Source: an uncultured Clostridia bacterium
GTDB lineage: Bacteria; Bacillota_A; Clostridia; Christensenellales; Aristaeellaceae
DNA: 5,521 bases
NCBI GenBank assembly: GCA_934645275.1
Contig: CAKUDW010000149.1
Span: 1-5,521 of the forward strand
Reading direction: 5' to 3'
Positions 1 through 5,521 of this stretch are shown here, piece after piece (position 1 is the stretch's first letter; the number at the start of each line of letters is the position of its first letter). A program made the translations under genes and the position numbers. A model generated the notes under the pieces. It was not told the origin of the DNA and made no database searches. It saw nothing but the letters and a program-made list of their open reading frames with translations.

Positions 1-281
1 TGTTCGGGACCATCGCTGCCAAAGATCATATCAAAGACCGTGTTCACACCGTAGCTGATGATCTTGTTGCCAAAATCCTTCGCGGCGGTCGTCGCAGCCC
101 AGTTAAACAGTTTGGTCAACAAATTCGCAGTGTCTCCACCGGCGGTCAACGCGTCCGCAGCCAGCCACTTCCGACCATTTTCCATCAGTTTCTGGCTGCT
201 GCTCGTATCTGCCAGCGCGGTAAAATCCATGGATAGGGCGAGCGTCAGCACAACCAGCAAAATCGCGAGGCATCTCTTCAT
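1..281 (-). CDS. Exported protein of unknown function, N-terminal part only
   Basis: An open frame starts at ATG 281-279 and runs off the left edge after 93 codons without a stop, so the C-terminus is missing. The start follows a GGGGG ribosome binding site (291-295) by 9 bases. A more upstream ATG at 286 meets a stop after two codons. Residues 1-24 form a clear Sec signal peptide: MKR, then a hydrophobic core (LAILLVVLTLAL), then a likely signal peptidase I cut after ALA, before D25. No lipobox is seen. The visible mature part (25-93) has no cysteine, looks mostly helical (for example residues 51-69), and includes KLFNWAAT and the stretch SYGVNTVFDMIFG. I recognise no family. It has its own promoter and is separated from yajC by a terminator, so it is probably transcribed alone. 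Exported nature is well supported; function is not inferable. Confidence 0.8.
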   Translation of the reverse strand, partial: MKRCLAILLVVLTLALSMDFTALADTSSSQKLMENGRKWLAADALTAGGDTANLLTKLFNWAATTAAKDFGNKIISYGVNTVFDMIFGSDGPE

Positions 282-338
282 GGCATGTTTCCCCCTGCCT
301 TTGTGTTAATGTAGGTAATTCAAGTTAACATCAGAATT

Positions 339-347
339 ATTATAGCA
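339..347 (-). promoter_or_regulatory. Extended -10 promoter of the exported-protein gene
   Basis: Read on the minus strand this is TGCTATAAT, a perfect TATAAT with the TGn extension. It lies about 58 bases upstream of the ATG at 281. No good -35 hexamer sits 17 bases upstream, which is common for extended -10 promoters. The -35 position (about 361-366) is instead covered by an inverted repeat at 359-376. Predicted transcript start is near 332. Confidence 0.6.
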
Positions 348-358
348 TATCTTCTGTC

Positions 359-376
359 GAATTGCTGTTACAATTC
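359..376. repeat. Inverted repeat over the -35 region, possible operator
   Basis: GAATTG (359-364), six bases CTGTTA, then CAATTC (371-376) form a perfect 6-bp inverted repeat. It lies at the -35 position of the extended -10 promoter at 339-347. The spacing suits a dimeric regulator with half sites one helical turn apart. This is a positional inference only; no regulator gene is in the window. Confidence 0.35.
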
Positions 377-398
377 AATCAAATAGATTTCGATTCTG

Positions 399-412
399 TG
401 GCATTTATGCCA
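399..412. repeat. Short palindrome TGGCAT-TT-ATGCCA
   Basis: Six-base perfect arms TGGCAT and ATGCCA are separated by TT. The palindrome sits about 55 bases upstream of the -10 box of the exported-protein gene. The half TTTATGCCAA (404-413) recurs exactly at 1058-1067, just past the tgt stop codon. It could be a protein-binding site or chance. Confidence 0.3.
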
Positions 413-512
413 ACCCAAATCATATTCGATAGCTGCTGATTCGTACAGATGTCGCTAAATGGGCAGCGCCGCTATCTCCCCCTGTTCCAAGTGGACTTTG
501 CCAATTCATTTC
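413..512. other. Intergenic spacer with no gene seen
   Basis: This spacer between the yajC terminator and the promoter region of the next minus-strand gene has no supported gene on either strand. It contains the first copy of the terminator-linked motif (497-507). It also holds a weak potential long-range pairing of GATAGC (428-433) with GCTATC (471-476). Confidence 0.4.
497..507 (-). repeat. Terminator-linked motif GAATTGGCAAA, copy 1
   Basis: On the minus strand this reads GAATTGGCAAA. It begins 19 bases past the end of the yajC terminator hairpin (527-558), in the sense direction of the terminated transcript. The same 11 bases occur at 2353-2363 (minus) and 5242-5252 (plus), each time just past a terminator. 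Confidence 0.55.
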
Positions 513-558
513 CTTAATAAAGTAAAGCGCCCCGAGAAGCACGTGCTTCTCAGAGCGC
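513..558 (-). terminator. Rho-independent terminator of yajC
   Basis: The hairpin at 527-558 has a 16-bp stem with two G-U pairs when read from the minus strand. Its inner 18 bases are a perfect palindrome centred on CACGTG. The tip must open to form a loop. On the minus strand the stem is followed by TTTACTTTATT (516-526). On the plus strand there is no T tract, so it acts on the leftward yajC transcript, about 35 bases after the stop codon. Confidence 0.9.
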
Positions 559-593
559 TGTGAAACGTCGTCAGGGCTGCCTTCAGTTAAAAA

Positions 594-947
594 TCAGACT
601 TCAGGCTGAGAATCGTTTTCGGTGCTGACGTTCTCGACGGAACGAATCGCCCAGCGCGCGATCACGACGGTATTTTCCATGGAACCGAACTTCAGGGTTA
701 CGGTGTCGTCCTTGATGGCGGCGATGGTGCCATAAAAGCCGCCGATGGTGCAGATGCGGTCGCCGGTCTTGAGCGCGGCCAGCATGTTCTTCACAGCCTT
801 GTCCTTCTTGCGCTGGGGACGAATCATCAGGAAATAGAAGATTGCGACCATCGCAACGATCATGATAATCATGGAGATCGCTTCTCCGCCGCCCGCCGTA
901 GAAGCGGTCGCAGTTTCTGCCAATGCTCTGGAAGAAAAAAGATTCAT
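594..947 (-). CDS. yajC: Preprotein translocase subunit YajC
   Basis: YajC is a small inner-membrane protein that associates with SecDF and the SecYEG translocon and assists protein export; it is usually not essential. The 117-residue protein has a short N-terminal segment rich in Ala, Thr and Gly (1-23) and one transmembrane helix (about 24-42). The family signature YFLMIRPQRKKDK (38-50) follows, then a small cytoplasmic beta-rich domain with LKTGDRICTIGGFYGTI and the acidic tail STENDSQPEV. Length and layout fit the family. I chose ATG 947 because AAAGGAG (959-965) lies 11 bases upstream. The longer frame from TTG 995 would begin at or before the promoter -10 box and so could not be translated from it. 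tgt lies upstream, as in many bacteria. A strong terminator follows directly and no secD or secF is seen, so this looks monocistronic or partly read through from tgt. Confidence 0.95.
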   Translation of the reverse strand: MNLFSSRALAETATASTAGGGEAISMIIMIVAMVAIFYFLMIRPQRKKDKAVKNMLAALKTGDRICTIGGFYGTIAAIKDDTVTLKFGSMENTVVIARWAIRSVENVSTENDSQPEV

Positions 948-984
948 AACTTCGTGTACTCCTTTACATCTATATGTTGTTTTC

Positions 985-1013
985 ATTATACCCAACTTGC
1001 CGCGCTTTTACAA
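985..1013 (-). promoter_or_regulatory. Promoter of yajC
   Basis: On the minus strand TTGTAA (1008-1013) is followed after exactly 17 bases by a perfect TATAAT (985-990). Predicted transcript start is near 978, giving a leader of about 30 bases before the ATG at 947. It lies in the gap between the tgt stop and yajC, so yajC can be expressed apart from tgt. Confidence 0.8.
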
Positions 1014-1069
1014 CGATTATGTGAACAAAAACTGTGTCTATTAGGTAAATTTTCGTTTTTATGCCAAAT

Positions 1070-2370
<1,301 letters not shown>

Positions 2371-2405
2371 AACAAAAAACAGCGGCCTGCAAACGCGGGT
2401 CGCTG
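2371..2405 (-). terminator. Rho-independent terminator of the Ig-like surface protein gene
   Basis: On the minus strand an imperfect 11-bp stem (CAGCG..CGCTG outer part, two internal mismatches, GTTT loop) spans 2380-2405. It is followed by TTTTTTGTTT. It lies 22 bases after the stop codon of the gene ending at 2428. Confidence 0.88.
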
Positions 2406-2427
2406 CTCAGGCTTATTGCATCTATCG

Positions 2428-2898
2428 TCAGCGCGCTGCCGGTTTTCTGCGCCAGAAAGCCAGCACGAGCACGACCGCCGCAAGCACAAAACCGCCAATT
2501 GCCACGCCGACAGGCATGGATACATCGCCGGATTTGGGCACGTTATCATCAATCACGCGGGCGCTGATATCCATGCTCACCAGCATCTTGCCATTTGCGT
2601 CAAAGGCATCCATGCGGTATACGCCACTGTTTTCTACCTTTGCATTCACGATGCTGTAGGCCTTCTGATTCGCGCCGCTGATGGCCTGACCTTCATAATA
2701 CCACTGGTAGGAAGCAGGCTCCACGCCTTCAATATTCACTTCCATGGACAGATCCTCGCCCACATTGACCACGGCACTCTGCGTCATTCTGGAAACGCGC
2801 ATGACTACCGTTGTGGAAATCTCGCCTTCTGCCAGCGCGCCGGTGCACAGCAACAGCACCAGTACCAGCGCAGCGAGTCTCTTAATCGTGCGAATCAC
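2428..2898 (-). CDS. Small wall-anchored surface protein with one Ig-like domain
   Basis: The predicted product (156 residues) is exported and probably linked to the cell wall by a sortase. I chose GTG 2898 because GGAGG (2906-2910) lies 7 bases upstream. The longer frame from 2934 would encode the ribosome binding site and place residues before the signal peptide. Residues 1-23 form a signal peptide (IRTIKR, then LAALVLVLLL) with a cut after ALA; LLLC is not a proper lipobox. Residues about 35-115 resemble a bacterial Ig-like domain: YQWYYEGQAISGA with core Trp66, and NSGVYRM with tyrosine-corner Tyr94. The mature part lacks cysteine, so there is no disulfide. The C-terminus is VPKSGD (120-125), a hydrophobic helix (about 130-148) and RRKPAAR, which matches a cell-wall sorting signal with Ser in place of the usual Thr of LPXTG. 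Ligand and role are unknown. No sortase gene is present here. Confidence 0.88.
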   Translation of the reverse strand: MIRTIKRLAALVLVLLLCTGALAEGEISTTVVMRVSRMTQSAVVNVGEDLSMEVNIEGVEPASYQWYYEGQAISGANQKAYSIVNAKVENSGVYRMDAFDANGKMLVSMDISARVIDDNVPKSGDVSMPVGVAIGGFVLAAVVLVLAFWRRKPAAR

Positions 2899-2937
2899 TG
2901 AGCTTCCTCCCCCAACTATTGTTCCAATACACAATGT

Positions 2938-2966
2938 ATTTTATACCAGGAATCGACACAGTTCAA
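2938..2966 (-). promoter_or_regulatory. Promoter of the Ig-like surface protein gene
   Basis: On the minus strand TTGAAC (2961-2966) is followed after 17 bases by TAAAAT (2938-2943). The overlapping TGGTATAAA gives an alternative extended -10. The start near 2931 leaves a leader of about 33 bases. Just downstream, AATAC-N5-GTATT (2926-2940) forms a short inverted repeat around the predicted start. Confidence 0.65.
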
Positions 2967-3094
2967 TATTTTCACTTGTTTATGCACAAAAATGCCTTTG
3001 TATTGTAATATATGCATTTATATTGAAATTATTATTCATTTTTAATTAATATTTCAACTGCCGCCTGCGTCGCATTTTTTCGTTTCCAGTTTGC
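2967..3094. other. AT-rich divergent intergenic region
   Basis: This stretch lies between the two divergent promoters. It is strongly AT-rich up to about 3055, unlike the GC-richer genes on both sides. It has an inverted repeat AATATA-TGCATT-TATATT at 3007-3024. From about 3058 to 3073 it turns GC-rich. No gene is seen on either strand. It could bind regulators or act as UP-element DNA for either promoter. Confidence 0.4.
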
Positions 3095-3123
3095 TTTACA
3101 GCGCACCGGATATAATATATAAT
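3095..3123 (+). promoter_or_regulatory. Promoter of the GT-C-like membrane protein gene
   Basis: TTTACA (3095-3100) is separated by exactly 17 bases from TATAAT (3118-3123). A second TATAAT at 3111-3116 is only 10 bases from this -35. Transcription should start near 3130, leaving a leader of about 85 bases before the ATG at 3215. Confidence 0.8.
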
Positions 3124-3130
3124 AATGAAA

Positions 3131-3185
3131 GATCGGGAACACCCGGGCGTTTTCAGATAGCCGAATGAGGCCCTGCAAACCGATC
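3131..3185 (+). other. Foldable 5' leader of the membrane protein gene
   Basis: GATCGG (3131-3136) can pair with CCGATC (3180-3185), closing a domain that begins almost at the predicted transcript start. Inside, GGGC (3145-3148) can pair with GCCC (3170-3173). A small alternative hairpin CGGG-AACA-CCCG (3134-3145) competes with both. The ribosome binding site lies 20 bases after the closing stem. I recognise no known riboswitch class. Confidence 0.35.
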
Positions 3186-3214
3186 GTTTAAAATGCTTGC
3201 AACTTGGAGGCTGT

Positions 3215-5134
3215 ATGACTGGTATTATGCTTCTGCTGGCTTTTTTATGCTGCGGCGCGCTGATTGCCGACGCGCTGTTTCGCGATAAATGCGCGCTGAT
3301 CCGGCTGTGGCTCGGGCTGTGCGCCGGTCTGATTCTGATGATGTGGCTTCCAGCCGCCTTCGCCTTCTTCATGGATTTCACGCGCGCCGCCAATCTGGCC
3401 GGGCTCGGTGTGGCTGCGCTGCTGGCCACAGCGGCGCAATTACTGGCGCGAAGGCGCCCCCGTATCAAACAAAAATTTGCCGGAAACATGCCGGTTTGGC
3501 TGCTGCTGACGCTGATTCTGCCGCTGCTCTGCCTGTCGGCCTATTTGCAATATACGCACACATTGCGCTATGTAAACGGCGCGCTACACGTCGGCCAGTC
3601 CACCTATGGCGACTTGTGCCTGCATCTGGGCATTGCCACCGGGCTACAAAACGCCGCGTTTCCGCCGGAATATACCATTTTGCCCGGCACGCTGCTGGGG
3701 TACCCCTTTCTAAGCGACAGCATGGTGACGAGTATGCTGCTCTTTGGCAGCGATCTGGCGGTCTCCTTCGCCGTTACCGGCACGCTGATGATGGGGCTGG
3801 TATATCTGGGCTTCGTCGTATTTGCCTGGCGGCTGACCGAAGGCAAAAAAAGTGCGGTGGTTCTCGCCTTCATCCTGATGTTTCTAAACGGCGGACTGGG
3901 TTTTCTGTACACCTTCGACGGTGTGTTCAAGGATTCCACAATGCTGCAAAACGTGTTTACCGGGTTTTATCAGACCCCGACGAACATGCCGGATTTGAAC
4001 CTGCGCTGGGTAAATGTAATCTGCGATATGATGGTGCCGCAGCGCACGCTGTTGGCCGGCTGGACGGTGTTGCTGCCGGCGCTTTACCTGCTCGCTGAAG
4101 CCGTGGAAACACGGCGCGCGGCCAGTTTCGCGGTACTAGGCGTTTGGGCAGGATTAATGCCGATGATCCACACGCACTCTTTCTTCGCGCTGGGCCTGCT
4201 GAGCATCGGTGTGATGGCGCAGCAACTGCTCTGCGCGGCGCGCGCCCAGAAGGCGGCTGCGCTTGGCCACTTCATGATTTACGGCTGCATCGCCGCGCTG
4301 CTCGCCGCGCCGCAGCTGCTGACCTGGACCTTCCCGCAGACAGTGGGCGGCGGCAGTCTCGCACTGCGCTTCAACTGGGTCAACAACCAAGGCGATGGTC
4401 GACTGATCGACGGCTATTTCTGGTTCTGGATCAAAAATGTGGGGCTTGCCTACCTGTTCATGGTTCCGGCGGCGCTGTCCGCACGGCGCGGCAGCCTGCT
4501 GCGCGGGCTTTCGCTGGGCGCGCTGATTATCTACGCCGTAGCGGAAACGATACAGTTCCAGCCCAATCCCTATGACAACAACAAGCTCTTTTATGTCGCC
4601 TACATGATTATGCTGCCCACGCTGGCCCTGTATCTGACGCGGCTGTACGCGCGCCTGAAAGGCGTGCGCGGACGGACAATGCTCGCCTGCCTGTTCATCG
4701 CCGCTTCCACAGTATCCGCCGCGCTGTCGCTGGCGCGAGAAACGATATCCGACTACCAGCTTTTCAGCGCAGACGAGGTGCAGGCCGCCGCCTATATCGA
4801 TGAAAACCTGCCGCGCGACGCTGTGGTTTTAACTGGTAACCAGCATAACAACGCCGTAGCCGCGCTCACGGGCCGCCGCATCGTTTGCGGTACTGGTAGT
4901 TATCTCTACTATCACGGCATCGACTATTCCGCGCAGCAGGAGGCCGAACGGCGGATGCTGGCCGATCCGGCAAATAGCGGCACGCTGTTCGCGGAATATA
5001 ATGTGGACTATGTGTACATTTCCAGCTACGAACGCGCTAATTTCAGCGCCAATACCGCGTGGTTCGACGAAAACTGCACGCTGCTGTTCAGCAACGATAA
5101 TGTCAGCGTATATGCCGTAGACGCAGATGTATAG
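3215..5134 (+). CDS. Multi-spanning membrane protein, GT-C glycosyltransferase-like
   Basis: The 639-residue protein has roughly 12-14 hydrophobic segments between residues 3 and 505 and a soluble C-terminal part (about 506-639). ATG 3215 is chosen because TTGGAGG ends 4 bases upstream; the frame extends to TTG 3197 but that start would include the binding site. A loop at 113-170 carries STYGDLCLHLGIATGLQN, FPPEY and GYPFLSDS. An Asp/His in the first large outer loop is typical of GT-C enzymes that use lipid-linked sugars, so D133 and H137 are candidate active residues. PMIHTHSFF (315-323) and QPNPYDNNKLFY (449-460) are other conserved-looking motifs. The tail (DEVQAAAYIDENLPRDAVVLTG, LTGRRIVCGTG, YNVDYVYISSYER) resembles the end of DUF2298/YYY-type membrane proteins. 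Family assignment is by eye. A role in envelope glycan synthesis is inference. It is transcribed alone, divergently from the Ig-like gene. Confidence 0.85.
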   Translation: MTGIMLLLAFLCCGALIADALFRDKCALIRLWLGLCAGLILMMWLPAAFAFFMDFTRAANLAGLGVAALLATAAQLLARRRPRIKQKFAGNMPVWLLLTLILPLLCLSAYLQYTHTLRYVNGALHVGQSTYGDLCLHLGIATGLQNAAFPPEYTILPGTLLGYPFLSDSMVTSMLLFGSDLAVSFAVTGTLMMGLVYLGFVVFAWRLTEGKKSAVVLAFILMFLNGGLGFLYTFDGVFKDSTMLQNVFTGFYQTPTNMPDLNLRWVNVICDMMVPQRTLLAGWTVLLPALYLLAEAVETRRAASFAVLGVWAGLMPMIHTHSFFALGLLSIGVMAQQLLCAARAQKAAALGHFMIYGCIAALLAAPQLLTWTFPQTVGGGSLALRFNWVNNQGDGRLIDGYFWFWIKNVGLAYLFMVPAALSARRGSLLRGLSLGALIIYAVAETIQFQPNPYDNNKLFYVAYMIMLPTLALYLTRLYARLKGVRGRTMLACLFIAASTVSAALSLARETISDYQLFSADEVQAAAYIDENLPRDAVVLTGNQHNNAVAALTGRRIVCGTGSYLYYHGIDYSAQQEAERRMLADPANSGTLFAEYNVDYVYISSYERANFSANTAWFDENCTLLFSNDNVSVYAVDADV

Positions 5135-5182
5135 GCGCGCTTTACAGCCAAAAACAACAGCATGGATATAAGTCCTAATCAT

Positions 5183-5229
5183 AAGAGCAAGGCCATCGCC
5201 AGTTAACGCCGGAGACAGCCTTGCTCTTT
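5183..5229 (+). terminator. Rho-independent terminator of the membrane protein gene
   Basis: AAGAGCAAGGC (5183-5193) pairs perfectly with GCCTTGCTCTT (5218-5228), an 11-bp stem with a 24-base loop. The T-rich continuation CTCTTTCTT gives plus-strand polarity; the other strand lacks a T tract. It lies 48 bases after the stop at 5134. The large loop and short T tract make it weaker than the other two terminators. Confidence 0.7.
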
Positions 5230-5238
5230 CTTGAGGGA

Positions 5239-5304
5239 CAAGAATTGGCAAAAACGGAATTTTGCGGGTCGGCGGCTCTTGCAAAGATACGTCAACAATT
5301 CTTG
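5239..5304 (+). repeat. Structured inverted repeat containing motif copy 3
   Basis: CAAGAATTG (5239-5247) and CAATTCTTG (5296-5304) are perfect 9-bp inverted arms. Between them a hairpin GCAAAA-ACGGAA-TTTTGC (5248-5265) is followed by a possible GGGTC/GGCTC stem with G-U pairs (5266-5278). The left arm carries AAGAATTGGCAAAA (5240-5253), identical to the motif at 2352-2365 on the other strand. It lies directly after the terminator at 5183-5229. It may be an intergenic repeat or a small structured RNA; I cannot name the family. Confidence 0.5.
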
Positions 5305-5521
5305 CGCCCGGTATCACGGTCAAATTTGATCGCCTATAAGCGAGATATGGATACCGCCGAAAGTAATTAGAAAGCGCAAAACGTTTCCCGCGAAAAAAAC
5401 GGCAAGCGCTGTTCTGACAGGCGAAAAAGAAAACACGAATTAATAATTTTCATGCCAACCTTTTCGTTGCCTGGGCGTGTAATTAAAGCGAAAGAGAACA
5501 TGCCATCGTCACGTGGACGTT
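5305..5521. other. Noncoding right-hand end, no gene supported
   Basis: No convincing gene is visible on either strand. There is a 10-base palindrome TCAAATTTGA (5320-5329) and a purine-rich run with two GCGAAAAA copies (5390-5427). An ATG at 5500 opens only seven codons before the edge, with a weak purine-rich site upstream. A minus-strand frame, open from the edge to TAA 5367-5369, has no recognisable motif. Confidence 0.35.

Noticed and set aside
2416..2901. 161-codon plus-strand frame opposite the Ig-like gene
   Set aside because: The minus-strand gene has a signal peptide, sorting signal, ribosome binding site, promoter and terminator; the plus frame has none of these.
2428..2934. Ig-like protein read as a lipoprotein or from the upstream start at 2934
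   Set aside because: The cysteine in the signal peptide is preceded by LLL rather than a lipobox, and the upstream start would translate the ribosome binding site itself.
3289..4098. 269-codon frame inside the membrane protein gene
   Set aside because: It is an out-of-frame shadow with Arg/His-rich translation and no start signals.
4829..5323. 164-codon minus-strand frame crossing the end of the membrane protein gene, the terminator and the inverted repeat
   Set aside because: It starts inside the inverted repeat region, reads back through the terminator and then antisense through the real gene. It has no ribosome binding site and no recognisable domain.
5367..5521. Possible C-terminal end of a minus-strand gene entering from the right edge
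   Set aside because: About 51 open codons to TAA, but no recognisable motif. The length is not enough to distinguish it from chance.
5500..5521. Possible gene start (ATG at 5500, plus strand)
   Set aside because: Only seven codons are visible, the upstream AAGAGAA is a weak ribosome binding site and no promoter is evident.

Overview
The window looks like a piece of a Gram-positive, Clostridia-type chromosome. The grounds are GGAGG-type ribosome binding sites, TATAAT-type promoters with 17-bp spacers, compact Rho-independent terminators, and a small surface protein ending in a sortase-type sorting signal. This is inference from signals and gene content; no taxonomic marker is present. All real genes but one are on the minus strand.

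Layout, left to right. (1) Bases 1-281, minus: the first 93 codons of an unrecognised exported protein, cut by the window edge, with its own extended -10 promoter and two upstream palindromes. (2) Bases 594-947, minus: yajC, the small membrane accessory subunit of the Sec translocase, with a near-ideal promoter (985-1013) and a strong terminator (513-558). (3) Bases 1070-2194, minus: tgt, tRNA-guanine transglycosylase, with all catalytic and zinc residues present. (4) Bases 2428-2898, minus: a small surface protein with a signal peptide, one Ig-like domain and a VPKSGD cell-wall sorting signal, again with its own promoter and terminator. (5) An AT-rich divergent intergenic region. (6) Bases 3215-5134, plus: a 639-residue multi-spanning membrane protein resembling GT-C-type glycosyltransferases, with promoter, a foldable leader and a terminator. 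(7) Bases 5135-5521: noncoding as far as I can see, holding a terminator and a structured inverted repeat.

tgt next to yajC is a widespread bacterial arrangement (often queA-tgt-yajC-secD-secF), but here yajC is closed off by a terminator and secDF does not follow. Three of the four complete genes are envelope related: Sec accessory, wall-anchored Ig protein and GT-C-like membrane enzyme. The partial gene at the left edge also encodes an exported protein.

The most unusual signal is an 11-base motif, GAATTGGCAAA. It occurs three times, each time 13-19 bases downstream of one of the three intrinsic terminators and in the same orientation as the transcript being terminated. The copy at 5240-5253 also forms one arm of a 9-bp perfect inverted repeat enclosing smaller hairpins. 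I read these as members of a terminator-linked intergenic repeat or RNA element that I cannot name.
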